A DNA stretch of 64,000 nt from Acidobacteriaceae bacterium. Lineage in GTDB: Bacteria; Acidobacteriota; Terriglobia; Terriglobales; Acidobacteriaceae. Position numbers and translations under genes: made by a program. The stretch spans positions 1 through 64,000 of the forward strand of contig JANYBT010000023.1 in the NCBI GenBank assembly GCA_025360645.1, written 5' to 3'. The notes beneath the pieces are model-generated. The model was not told the origin of the DNA and searched no databases. It was given only the letters and a program-made list of their open reading frames with translations. Positions 17,789 to 26,779 of this stretch are shown here, piece by piece; the stretch's first letter is position 1; every line of letters begins with the position of its first letter.

Positions 17789-18826
17789 ATGAAGCAAGCC
17801 TGGATGATGGTTGTGGTGCTGGGGTTGGCGAGTGCGGGGGCGCTCGCTCAGCAGGTGACCGAGTGCACCATCATTGGCCAGGTTTATGGGCCACGGGGCG
17901 AATTTCCCGCCAAACATATCCTGGTGAGCCTGGAAACGCGCGGTGCCACCATCGCGTCGGTTTTCACGGACGACGAAGGGAGATTCCTGTTCTCTCACCT
18001 GGAAGGAAACCTTTACCACATTAGCGTGAACGACGACGATTTCCTGCCGGCCACGCAGTCCACGGCCTTGACTCCCCAGACCAACCCCACTGCCATGTTG
18101 CGCATTGATCTAGTACCCAAAAACGCGTCCACCGAAAAAACGGCCCAGCCTGGACGCCCCGGGCCGAATGCCCACATGAATGAGACTGATAGCCAGGGTC
18201 ATCCGGCCAAGGGAGAGAACCCCTATCTGGTGGATTCCACGGCTTTCTCCAAGCAGGTCCCGTCGAAGGCGCGCCGGGAGTTTGACGCCGGGGTCAAGGC
18301 GGACGCGAAGAAGAAGGTGGACGAGGCGATCGAGCATTATCACAAAGCCCTGACGCTCGCGCCAGACTACGGCCCGGCCCACAACAACCTGGGCACGGAC
18401 TACCTGGCGCGAGGCGATTTGCCCGAAGCTGAGAAAGAGTTTCGCGAAGTGGTGAGCCGCAAGACTAACGATGCCGCAGGATACTTCAATCTCGGCAATG
18501 TCTTGTTGCTGACCCGACGTTGGGACGATGCGGAACGGCAGCTCAAGGCCGGACTGACTCTGGAACCCAATTCGGCCTTTGGGGAGTTCCTGTTGGGAAC
18601 GGTGGCGGCAAAGCGCGGCGACCCGGTACAGGCGGAACGTTCCCTGCTGCGGGCGCTGGAACTCGACCCCCAACTGTTCAAGGCGCACCTGGCGCTGGCC
18701 AATCTATACGTGGCGCAGCACCGAAATCACGACGCCGCGCAGCAACTCATCAGTTTCCTGAAGGACGCGCCCAACGATCCCCTGGCCCCCAAGGCGACAG
18801 CACTACTGCAGAAAATCAATAAATAA
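17789..18826 (+). CDS. Exported TPR protein with carboxypeptidase-regulatory-like N-domain
   Basis: ATG 17789 follows GAGGAGGTCC. The 345-residue product has a signal peptide ending AGALAQ, then a short carboxypeptidase-regulatory-like beta domain (about 25-110: CTIIGQVYGPRGEFPAKHIL, VFTDDEGRFLFSHLEGNLYH). A Pro/Gly-rich linker leads to four or five TPR units (about 165-340), for example VDEAIEHYHKALTLAPDYGP and LPEAEKEFREVVSRKTNDAA. The same N-domain type occurs in the Oar receptor just upstream, which suggests a shared partner or surface. The two genes are separated by a terminator, so the TPR gene is probably expressed at a lower level by read-through or from its own promoter. Confidence 0.8.
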   Translation: MKQAWMMVVVLGLASAGALAQQVTECTIIGQVYGPRGEFPAKHILVSLETRGATIASVFTDDEGRFLFSHLEGNLYHISVNDDDFLPATQSTALTPQTNPTAMLRIDLVPKNASTEKTAQPGRPGPNAHMNETDSQGHPAKGENPYLVDSTAFSKQVPSKARREFDAGVKADAKKKVDEAIEHYHKALTLAPDYGPAHNNLGTDYLARGDLPEAEKEFREVVSRKTNDAAGYFNLGNVLLLTRRWDDAERQLKAGLTLEPNSAFGEFLLGTVAAKRGDPVQAERSLLRALELDPQLFKAHLALANLYVAQHRNHDAAQQLISFLKDAPNDPLAPKATALLQKINK

Positions 18827-18834
18827 GTGCCGCG

Positions 18835-20994
18835 CTAGGGCTGCTTCCCAATCTGGCCGCACAAATTGGCTTGCAGACGACAGGCTTGGGAGTATTGGGC
18901 GGCGGCCTCCTTCTCGCGGCCGAGACGATGGTAGGCAAACCCTAAATTCAGGTAGGCCTCGGCCAACGAAGGATCTAAATCCAACGCTCGGCGATACTCC
19001 GCCACCGCTTTCTGCAGTTCTCCGGTGCGGCTGTATGAGATTCCCAGGAAGTTAAACAATGGGGCATCGTTCAGTCCCAAGGCTGCGGCTTTGCTGAGAG
19101 CCACGGCAGCCTGGGAGTATTTCTGCTGACGAAAATAAAGCATGCCGAGGTCGCGGTGCAGCAGCGGGAAATTCATTTGAACGGCAATGGCCCGCTGCCA
19201 GGTAACGATGGCTTGGGCAGGATTATCCCGCGCCTGAATGACGCCGAGTTGATGCAGCGCGCGATAGTTTTGCGGGTTAAACTGAATCGCTTTTTCGACC
19301 CAAGGCTTCGCCTCCTCCGCTTTGCCTTGGGCCAGGAGGGCGCGCGCCAGCCCGGTCATCGCCTGGTCAAAACCCGGATTCAATTGCAGGCTGCGCTCCA
19401 GGGCGGCCGTAGCGCCGGCCCAATCCTCCCGCCGCAAGGCCGCTTCCCCCAACATGAAGGGCACAATGTACATCTGCGGGTCCTTCTCCTGGACCGGCGA
19501 GAGCAGGCGCTCACCCTCAGCATAGTTGCCGTGATGAAACGAGTCCTGCGCGCGCAAGATGGCGTTGAACTCCCACAACTTCCCTTTGGGATCGGGGAGG
19601 CCTGCGGCCAGGTCAGCTGCAGAAACGGGCGCGCGATAGCCGACATAGCCCAGGGCACGCAGCTTGGATTGCGCGTCGGGGCTTAGGGAGGCGGTGGGAT
19701 TTTTGGCATGGTCAGTCTGCGCCAAGAAAGAGGCCTGGGCGAGCTTCTCTTTCAACTTCACTTGGAAGGTCGCGACTGTAGCGGTTTGCTGCGAGGCGAG
19801 ATTGTGCTGCTCTTGCGGGTCGGCGCTGAGATCGTAGAGTTCCGGCTCGGGCGCGTCAATGTAATGGTAGCGCTCGGTTTGCAGAGAGTGCAGAGGGCTC
19901 CATCCGAAGGAACTGAAGGGGTAGAACGTCTCGCTGTAGGCGGGCTCGGCGTCATCAGCCTGCACTGGAAACAGGCGTGCGGCAACGAACTGCTTGTCAG
20001 CCGGGATGCCCGAAACCGCGAGTAAGGTGGGCGCCACCGCGACGGTCTCCACAGGGTGGGTGATCCGGCGAGAGGGGTTGGGCGGACCCGGCGGCTTCAC
20101 AATCAGAGGAATATGAACGGTCGCGTTGTAAACAAAGAATCCATGCTCGTCCTCGCCATGCTCGCCCAGCGACTCGCCGTGGTCGCTGAGAAAAACAATC
20201 GCAGTCTGGTCGTATATCCCTTTCGCCTTGAGCCAGGCGACGAGGCGCCCCAGTTCGTGATCGGCGAAAGCGATCTCGCCGTCGTAAAGATGATCGCGAT
20301 ACTGCGAACGATACGGCTCAGGCGGATCGTAAGGACTGTGGGGATCGTACAGGTGCAGCCAAAAAAAGAAGGGGCGCCGCTGGGTCTTCGCCAGCCAGGC
20401 GATCGCATGATCCACGCTCTCATTGGCGCGGCGATCAACCAGGCCCAGGTCCTTCTTTTGAAGCGTCTCGGCGGAGAAGGCGTCGTCATAGTAGTCGAAG
20501 CCACGCGCCAACCCCCAACTGCGGTCGAGCACGAAGGCACTGACCACGGCGCCGGTCGCATAGCCATGGGTCTTGAAGTCCTGGGCGACGGTGCGAAAGC
20601 GGGAGGAAAGCGGCTGGCCGGTGAAATCCTGTACACCGTTCTGAAAGGGATAAGTGCCGGTGAGAATCGCAGCGTGCGAGGGCCAGGTGAGCGGCACCTG
20701 CGAGATAGCGCGCTCGAACAGCACGCCGTCATGAGCGAGGGCGTCGAGCGTGGGGGTCTGAACGTTTTTCGCACCGTAGCAGCCAAGATGGTCGGCGCGC
20801 ACGGTGTCGAGCGTGATGAGAATGACGTTGGGCGGAGCGTGCTTCGGAGGAGGAGCAGCGGCGGCAGGGGCCAGGACCAACGCAAGGATGCTAACCAGCG
20901 TTGCAGCAGAAGCAGTAAAACTCCGGACCGAATACAAACTTCTTGCCGAACCGGTTAAGCGGCGCCCCACCCAAAAGCATCGCCCGAAATTCAT
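18835..20994 (-). CDS. Sulfatase-like hydrolase fused to TPR repeats, Thr nucleophile
   Basis: The 719-residue protein has a signal or membrane segment (about 30-47), an alkaline-phosphatase-superfamily domain (about 54-400) and a TPR region (about 470-710). Metal-site residues are present: Asp63 in LITLDTVRADHLGCYG and FLSDHGESLGEHGE. Where sulfatases have C/S-x-P-x-R, this protein has T103-W-P-S-H107, followed by AAILTGTYP. That pattern matches nucleotide pyrophosphatase/phosphodiesterases (T-F-P-N-H), so a phosphate ester or phosphonate substrate is more likely than a sulfate. The start ATG overlaps the stop of the paralogue upstream (ATGA, 20994-20991), so the two are translationally coupled. 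Confidence 0.85.
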   Translation of the reverse strand: MNFGRCFWVGRRLTGSARSLYSVRSFTASAATLVSILALVLAPAAAAPPPKHAPPNVILITLDTVRADHLGCYGAKNVQTPTLDALAHDGVLFERAISQVPLTWPSHAAILTGTYPFQNGVQDFTGQPLSSRFRTVAQDFKTHGYATGAVVSAFVLDRSWGLARGFDYYDDAFSAETLQKKDLGLVDRRANESVDHAIAWLAKTQRRPFFFWLHLYDPHSPYDPPEPYRSQYRDHLYDGEIAFADHELGRLVAWLKAKGIYDQTAIVFLSDHGESLGEHGEDEHGFFVYNATVHIPLIVKPPGPPNPSRRITHPVETVAVAPTLLAVSGIPADKQFVAARLFPVQADDAEPAYSETFYPFSSFGWSPLHSLQTERYHYIDAPEPELYDLSADPQEQHNLASQQTATVATFQVKLKEKLAQASFLAQTDHAKNPTASLSPDAQSKLRALGYVGYRAPVSAADLAAGLPDPKGKLWEFNAILRAQDSFHHGNYAEGERLLSPVQEKDPQMYIVPFMLGEAALRREDWAGATAALERSLQLNPGFDQAMTGLARALLAQGKAEEAKPWVEKAIQFNPQNYRALHQLGVIQARDNPAQAIVTWQRAIAVQMNFPLLHRDLGMLYFRQQKYSQAAVALSKAAALGLNDAPLFNFLGISYSRTGELQKAVAEYRRALDLDPSLAEAYLNLGFAYHRLGREKEAAAQYSQACRLQANLCGQIGKQP

Positions 20995-22949
20995 TTCGGG
21001 GCCCCGAGTTCCTGAGCGCGTTGCATTTCGCGATCGGCGTCCTGCGCCATACCCTTCGCCCGATAGGCCCGGGAGAGGGATGCGTGCGCGCTGGGATCCC
21101 CGGGCGAAAGATCCACGGCATGCTTCAACTCAGCGACGGCATCGTCGGTCTTGCCTTGATACAGCAGGACCTCCCCCAAAGCTCGGTGCGCCTGTACATA
21201 ATCGGGATCAATCGAGAGCGCCTGACGAAAAGCCCTTTCGGAGTCGACCGGCATCTGCTTCTTGAGGTAGGTCGCGCCCAGATTGAAAGCCGCTGCAGAG
21301 TTGCTAGGGTCGAGCTGCAAAGCGCGTTGCAAGGCCGAGATGGCATCGTCAAACTTGCCTTCGCGGGCGCGTGCCAGACCCAAATAATAGGCCGCCAGGG
21401 CATAGTCGGGACTTGCCTTCAAGACGTACTGAAATTCCTCGGCGGCTCTGGTGAATTCGCGCGAACGATAGTTGTCGAGGCCGAGGAGGTAGTGTACTGG
21501 GATAGAACCGGGTTCGACCTTGAGCGAAGCGGTCAGTTTTTCGATGGAGGCTGCGTAATCTCCGTGCTGACTGGCGGCGACGGCGTCGGAGATCAGTTCG
21601 TAAAGATGAATGCGGTCCTTGGGATCGGCGAGGTCACTCCGTTTTGCCGTTAGATCGCCGCCACCGGAAAAGCCAGCATAACCAAGCGATTTCAAACGCT
21701 CCATGAGCGACGGATCAAGCCCGGTCTTCACCGCCATCTCTTTTTCAGCACTGTACTGCTGAATCAGCCCGGTGAGCTTGCCCTGCATCTCTTGGGCCAC
21801 GGCTTTCTTTTCTGAAATTAAATTATGGCTTTCGCCGGGATCCGTGATGAGGTTGTAGAGTTCCGGACTTGGAGCGTCGATGAAATGATAATTGCGGGTT
21901 TCGGCGCCGCGCAGCTCGCTCCAATTGAAGTGCAGGCGAGGAAGAAACGATTCGGCATAGAGGGCGCGTGCCTCATCGTCGGCGTGTTTGCCCGCAATAA
22001 ACGGGAGCATGCTGTGGCCTTGCACCTGAGTGGGGATGGGAATCTTGACTGCTTCGAGGATGCTCGGCATCACGTCCACGAGTGACACGATGTCTGTGAC
22101 GACACGCGGCGCGCTTCCCGGAGAGTGCACAAGCAGCGGAACATGCAAGGTTGCGTTGTAGATGAAAAAGCCATGGGTCTGCTCCCCGTGTTCCCCCAGG
22201 CTTTCGCCGTGATCGCCGCTCAGAACGATGACGGTCTTGTCGTACAGGCCCTTCTCATTGAGGAACGCGAGGACCCGTCCCACCTGGACGTCGGCGAATG
22301 CGATTTCGCCGTCGTAGGGATGCGTCGCGTACTCCTTGTCGAAAGGCGCAGGAGGGCGATAGGGAGCATGCGGATCGTAGAGGTGAACCCAGAGAAAAAA
22401 CTTTGTCCGATAATTGTCCTTTAGCCAATCCAGCGCGACATCAGCGACTAAGTTGCCGGGGCGCTCCATCTCGTCCAGGTTGGCTTCCTGCAAGCGACTG
22501 AAATCGAAGTGGTCGTAGTAGAAATCGAAACCATGGTTGAGACCAAAGCGCGAGTCGAGCACGGCCGATCCCAGCACCGCACCGGTCACATAGCCTTGCT
22601 GCTTCAGCACAGACGCCAACGTGGGCTGCAGCGGGTTCAGCTTGTTGCCGCTGAAGTCGTGCATTCCGCTGAACATGGGATAGGTGCCGGTGAAGATGGC
22701 GGTATGCGCCGGCAGCGTGACAGGTACCGGCGTATAAGCACGTTCGAACCGCGCGCTGCGGGCAGCGAGCCCATCGATGTTCGGGGTGTGAATTTGCTGG
22801 TAGCCGTAGCAGCCCAGGTGGTCGGCACGAAGCGTGTCGATGGTAATGACCAGAACATTGAGCGGAGACTGGTCGGCGGCAGAGGATACCCCGAAGAGCG
22901 CACCCAACAATGCGACCACGGCGAGGAAGTGTGAGCTGAACCGGGACAT
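20991..22949 (-). CDS. Sulfatase-like hydrolase fused to TPR repeats, Thr nucleophile (paralogue 2)
   Basis: The 652-residue product has a signal peptide ending LFGVSSAAD, a hydrolase domain (about 30-370) and TPR units (about 450-645). Asp38 in LVITIDTLRADHLGCYG and VLSGDHGESLGEHGE supply metal ligands. The catalytic stretch is PV-T78-LPAH82-TAIFTGTYP, with Thr in place of the sulfatase Cys or Ser. It is the first gene of a two-gene operon with the paralogue at 18835-20994. A third paralogue is divergent across a 61-base gap, which must hold both promoters. Confidence 0.85.
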   Translation of the reverse strand: MSRFSSHFLAVVALLGALFGVSSAADQSPLNVLVITIDTLRADHLGCYGYQQIHTPNIDGLAARSARFERAYTPVPVTLPAHTAIFTGTYPMFSGMHDFSGNKLNPLQPTLASVLKQQGYVTGAVLGSAVLDSRFGLNHGFDFYYDHFDFSRLQEANLDEMERPGNLVADVALDWLKDNYRTKFFLWVHLYDPHAPYRPPAPFDKEYATHPYDGEIAFADVQVGRVLAFLNEKGLYDKTVIVLSGDHGESLGEHGEQTHGFFIYNATLHVPLLVHSPGSAPRVVTDIVSLVDVMPSILEAVKIPIPTQVQGHSMLPFIAGKHADDEARALYAESFLPRLHFNWSELRGAETRNYHFIDAPSPELYNLITDPGESHNLISEKKAVAQEMQGKLTGLIQQYSAEKEMAVKTGLDPSLMERLKSLGYAGFSGGGDLTAKRSDLADPKDRIHLYELISDAVAASQHGDYAASIEKLTASLKVEPGSIPVHYLLGLDNYRSREFTRAAEEFQYVLKASPDYALAAYYLGLARAREGKFDDAISALQRALQLDPSNSAAAFNLGATYLKKQMPVDSERAFRQALSIDPDYVQAHRALGEVLLYQGKTDDAVAELKHAVDLSPGDPSAHASLSRAYRAKGMAQDADREMQRAQELGAPK

Positions 22950-23010
22950 TCGCTACGCCAGATTATATCGCGCATGATGCGGCTTTCGCCTGTGTTACGC
23001 TGGGCCTGCG

Positions 23011-24957
23011 ATGAACAAACTTGCGGTTCTACTCGCGGGTGCGCTGGCGCTGGCCCTGAGTGGCACAGCCCAAACGCGCTCCGCAAAGGCATCTCAGCCT
23101 GACGTCTATCTGATCACGATCGACACCCTCCGCGCCGACCATGTGCATTGCTATGGAGACGACAAGGCCCAGACCCCGGCGCTCGACGCCCTGGCCAAGG
23201 ACGGAATCCGGTTCTCGCAAACGTTCACTCCCAGCCCCATCACCAACACTTCCCATACGAGCATCATGACGGGCCTATTGCCGAGCGCGCACGGCGTCAC
23301 CGATTTCGGCATTCCTCTTGCTGCGTCGCACACAACACTGGCTGAGTTGCTGAAACAAAACGGATATCACACCGCTGCGTTCATCGGAGCCGTCATCCTC
23401 GATAGTAAGACTCTGGCGCCTGGCCTCGACCGTGGGTTCGACTTCTACGACAATTTTCCTGAGCACTCGTCGAGCGCCAGCCGCTGGGGACGCGTGGAAC
23501 GGCGCGGCATGGACGTGGTGCAACATGCAGAGGCCTGGCTGACCGCGCATCGTACCGGACCCCATTTCGTGTGGGTACATTTGTACGATCCACATGATCC
23601 CTACGAGCCGCCGCCACCTTACTCGGAGACTTTCAAGGACCGTCTGTACGACGGAGAGATCGCCTATGCTGACGCGGCCCTGGCGAGCTTCGTTTCGTTT
23701 CTCAAGAGGAATGGGTGGTATGAAAATGCAATTGTGATCGCGGTGGGCGATCACGGTGAAGGTCTGGGCGAGCATGGCGAAGAGACCCATGGGATCTTTC
23801 TTTACGACTCGACGATGCACGTCCCGTTGATTGCGAAGCTACCGGGCCCCAGGGGTTCAACCGTTGACGCCCAGGTGCGCACCACCGATATTCTTCCAAC
23901 CATTCTGGAGGCGCTGCATATTCCGCGTCCGGCGCGACTGGATGGCGAATCGCTGGAGCCGTTCCTGAAGGCGAAGCCTCCCGATACGCGGGTTGCCTTC
24001 GGCGAGACGGACTATCCGCTGCGATTTGGGTGGGCGCCGTTGCGATCGGTCCGCGACGCAGGTTTCAAACTGATCGAAGCGCCGCGGGCGGAGATGTATG
24101 ATTTGCACAACGATCCCCACGAACTAAACAACAAATATGCTCCGTGGGACGCCCATGTGCAGAAGCTCAGGACGACGCTGGCGGCATGGCGCGCGTCCCT
24201 CCCGGCGAGCATGGCGTCTTCCGCTGCTGTTCCTGAGGAAACATTGGCCGAGTTGCGAGCGCTCGGCTATCTCGGACGGGCCGATGAAGGCAGTGCGACG
24301 AACGCTGCAGTGCCAACGCTGCTGCCCGACCCTAAAGACAAAATCGAAGAGCAGAACCTGCTGCATCGCGCCATGCTCGCCGCTGACGACAATCGGCCCG
24401 GCGACGCGCGCCAGGCACTGGAAAAAACGTTGCGGTTGGATCCAAAGTCTCCTACCGCGCTGCGCCAACTGGGGGAATTGGAGCTCCAGACGTCCAACTA
24501 CAGTAAGGCTTCGGATTACCTGCGACGAGCGCTGGAAGTGCGTCCCAACGATGCCACTGCGGCCTACGAGCTTGGACAAGCCATGGAGAAGACAGGCAAC
24601 CTGACGGGGTCGCGCGACGCACTGGAAACGAGCCTGAAGCTTATGCCCGGACAAGCGCCCGCACGGGTTCTACTGGGCAAGGTCTATCTCGGATTGAAGG
24701 CTCCGCAAGCCGCCGAAGACCAATTCGAGGCCGCGTTGCTGCTCGACCCGCATAGCGTCAGCGCCAAGATAGGGTTGGCTCGTACCTTGCTGGCGGAACA
24801 AAAGCCCGCAGAGGCGATCTCGCAAATTGAACCGCTGGCGGCTACTCAGCCCCGCAATCCCGAGATTTTTCTGGTCTTGGCAGAGGCCTATCGGGCTGCG
24901 GGAAAGATTCCCGAGGCGGAAAGGGCGTCGGCAAAAGCAAGAGATCTGAAGAAGTGA
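23011..24957 (+). CDS. Sulfatase-like hydrolase fused to TPR repeats, Thr nucleophile (paralogue 3)
   Basis: The 648-residue product has a signal peptide (ALALALSGTAQ), a hydrolase domain (about 30-370) and TPR units (about 445-640). Asp38 in LITIDTLRADHVHCYGD and IAVGDHGEGLGEHGEETHG supply metal ligands. The catalytic stretch reads PI-T78-NTSH82-TSIMTGLLP, keeping Thr and His but with Thr80 instead of Pro. It is divergent from the two paralogues and convergent with the degenerate phosphodiesterase-like gene at 25015-26241. The three TPR-fused copies probably arose by local duplication; their substrate is unknown. Confidence 0.85.
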   Translation: MNKLAVLLAGALALALSGTAQTRSAKASQPDVYLITIDTLRADHVHCYGDDKAQTPALDALAKDGIRFSQTFTPSPITNTSHTSIMTGLLPSAHGVTDFGIPLAASHTTLAELLKQNGYHTAAFIGAVILDSKTLAPGLDRGFDFYDNFPEHSSSASRWGRVERRGMDVVQHAEAWLTAHRTGPHFVWVHLYDPHDPYEPPPPYSETFKDRLYDGEIAYADAALASFVSFLKRNGWYENAIVIAVGDHGEGLGEHGEETHGIFLYDSTMHVPLIAKLPGPRGSTVDAQVRTTDILPTILEALHIPRPARLDGESLEPFLKAKPPDTRVAFGETDYPLRFGWAPLRSVRDAGFKLIEAPRAEMYDLHNDPHELNNKYAPWDAHVQKLRTTLAAWRASLPASMASSAAVPEETLAELRALGYLGRADEGSATNAAVPTLLPDPKDKIEEQNLLHRAMLAADDNRPGDARQALEKTLRLDPKSPTALRQLGELELQTSNYSKASDYLRRALEVRPNDATAAYELGQAMEKTGNLTGSRDALETSLKLMPGQAPARVLLGKVYLGLKAPQAAEDQFEAALLLDPHSVSAKIGLARTLLAEQKPAEAISQIEPLAATQPRNPEIFLVLAEAYRAAGKIPEAERASAKARDLKK

Positions 24958-25014
24958 GGGCGCAATCCCTCGTCACCAGGCTAGAGCCGTTCTTCCCTTC
25001 AACAAGACTCCTGG

Positions 25015-26241
25015 TTACTTCTGCGCCACCTTCGCATCGCCGTTCTCAAAGATCTGGGTCAGCACATGTCCGTGCATCTGTGGCGGCTGATCAATTCCGT
25101 AAATGTGCAGGATGGTCGGCGCCACGTCATACACGCTGGCTTCAAAGCCCATGAGCCGCAGGTCGTGTTTGATTCCCGGGCCCATCGCAAAGAACGATCC
25201 CGGGACGTCGTCGCCGTCAGCGAAGTCATGCTTGGCGATCACAGGAGTGGTTTTTTCGTGGTCCATGTGGGCGTGCGGATCTGTTTCTTCAAATTCGCGC
25301 AACGGCTTGATGCCGTGGTCCGAGACGATGAACAGGTAGGTATTGCTGTCCACGTGCTTCAAAACTTCGCCCAGAACCTTGTCCATGGCGATGTACTGAT
25401 TGGGGAATGCATCGGGACGGACGCCGTTGATCTTGGGATTGTATCCGGCATTGTAGGGAGCAATGGGATAGAGCCAATGTCCGGTGCGGTCTTCACAGGA
25501 TTGCACCATCCAGGTGAAGTCGGTGGGATGGCTGGTCAGCAAGTAATCGAACAGCTTAGTCTGCTGCTCTCGGATCACATCCAACTTCTTCAGCCAGGAA
25601 TCAATGACTTCGATTTCGTGTCCCTTCAGTTGTTCCGCGGCGGGCATGCGCTCGCAGTCAATATAAAAATCACCGACGCTCTTCAGCAACTCCGCCTTCA
25701 TTGCGACCGGATATACGGGCTCGCCGCCGGTGACCTCGCTCAACTTGGGCGCGCACAGTACACCATCTTCACAGTTTTTGCCTCGGGTCAGCATCCCGCT
25801 GATCATGTATCCGTTCACCGGCATCACCGGGAAGGTCGCGGGCACGTTGGCCATTCCGACGGTCACACCACTTTTGGAGAGGAACGACCAGATCGGCTCT
25901 TCTTTCAACATGTTGGTGTTCGCGGTAATTCCGCCGACCACGAAACCGGTGACCCCATGCTCCTCGGGCCGAGTGCTGGTAAACATGGTGGTATAGACGC
26001 GAGGGCAATTCGGCGCCGCCACCGTCTTCAACTTTCCGTAGGCTCCCTGATGGATCACTTTGGCCAGATTGGGCAGCTTCCCCTGAACCAGCAAGGGGCG
26101 CAGGATGTCCAGCTCCATGCCATTTACCCCAAACACAATTACTTTGGGTTTGGGTTTCGAGGAACTCTGGGTTTGGCCGACTGCGACCGAGACCAAGAGC
26201 GCACTTAGGATTATGCTGGCAACAAGACGGCGAGAGATCAT
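25015..26241 (-). CDS. Type I phosphodiesterase/nucleotide-pyrophosphatase-like protein with altered active site
   Basis: The 408-residue exported protein (signal peptide to about VAVGQ) has the PF01663-type fold: FLFIVSDHGIKPL and FAMGPGIKHD are typical. The first metal ligand, Asp in the usual L-D-G motif, is Asn40 here (VIVFGVNGMELD), and the nucleophile Thr is Cys79 (AAPNCPRVYTTMFTSTRPEE). The Cys is not in a C-x-P-x-R formylglycine context. Other metal residues (SDHG, DPHAHMDH) remain. It may be a non-catalytic binding protein or use a different mechanism. It is convergent with the third sulfatase-like gene and continues the run of superfamily members. Confidence 0.75.
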   Translation of the reverse strand: MISRRLVASIILSALLVSVAVGQTQSSSKPKPKVIVFGVNGMELDILRPLLVQGKLPNLAKVIHQGAYGKLKTVAAPNCPRVYTTMFTSTRPEEHGVTGFVVGGITANTNMLKEEPIWSFLSKSGVTVGMANVPATFPVMPVNGYMISGMLTRGKNCEDGVLCAPKLSEVTGGEPVYPVAMKAELLKSVGDFYIDCERMPAAEQLKGHEIEVIDSWLKKLDVIREQQTKLFDYLLTSHPTDFTWMVQSCEDRTGHWLYPIAPYNAGYNPKINGVRPDAFPNQYIAMDKVLGEVLKHVDSNTYLFIVSDHGIKPLREFEETDPHAHMDHEKTTPVIAKHDFADGDDVPGSFFAMGPGIKHDLRLMGFEASVYDVAPTILHIYGIDQPPQMHGHVLTQIFENGDAKVAQK

Positions 26242-26417
26242 GGGGCCCCAACCTCACAACTTGCTGGAATGACCTATTATACTGCTCACGGCGAGCCATC
26301 CACACTTCCCTTTTCTGGCATCCAACTTTTTACGATAGATTTTAAACCGGCTGGCGGTGGAACCACTCCCGCAACTCGGAGAGCAATTAAATCTGCACAG
26401 GGTATTGGAGGGCACAC

Positions 26418-26765
26418 GTGACACTACGAGTTCGCTTAATGACAACGGCGTTGGTGTTGTGCGGCGCCTTATTGCTGGCTGGATGCCCCCCGCGCGTGAC
26501 CATAGGCCAGATCAACGCCCGCCCTGGCAGGTACGCGGGGAAAGAGGTCACCGTCGCCGGACGCGTGACGGATTCATTTGGCCTGCTCGGTACTGGAATT
26601 TTTGAAGTGGAAGACGGAACAGGTCGCATCTGGGTGTACAGCCAAGGCCGTGGAGTGCCGGGCAACGGGGCTCGGGTCGCCGTCACCGGCGATATCGAAC
26701 AAGGGGTGAGCCTGGGTGGGCGCAACTTCGCAACCATCCTGAAAGAGACGCGCCGCCAGCACTGA
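26418..26765 (+). CDS. Small OB-fold lipoprotein
   Basis: GTG 26418 follows GGAGGGCACAC. The 115-residue product begins with a lipoprotein signal (ALLLAGCPPRVT, lipobox LLAG-C). The mature part, YAGKEVTVAGRVTDSFGLL, FEVEDGTGRIWVYSQGRGVP and GARVAVTGDIEQGVSLGGRN, is the pattern of a single OB-fold (tRNA_anti/BOF-like). Such small periplasmic OB proteins bind ligands or other proteins; nothing here indicates which. Convergent with ychF. Confidence 0.65.
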   Translation: MTLRVRLMTTALVLCGALLLAGCPPRVTIGQINARPGRYAGKEVTVAGRVTDSFGLLGTGIFEVEDGTGRIWVYSQGRGVPGNGARVAVTGDIEQGVSLGGRNFATILKETRRQH

Positions 26766-26779
26766 GCGGTGACGGGAAC

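Noticed and set aside
18835-24957. Calling the three TPR fusions true sulfatases
   Set aside because: The C/S-x-P-x-R formylglycine motif is absent; the nucleophile is Thr.
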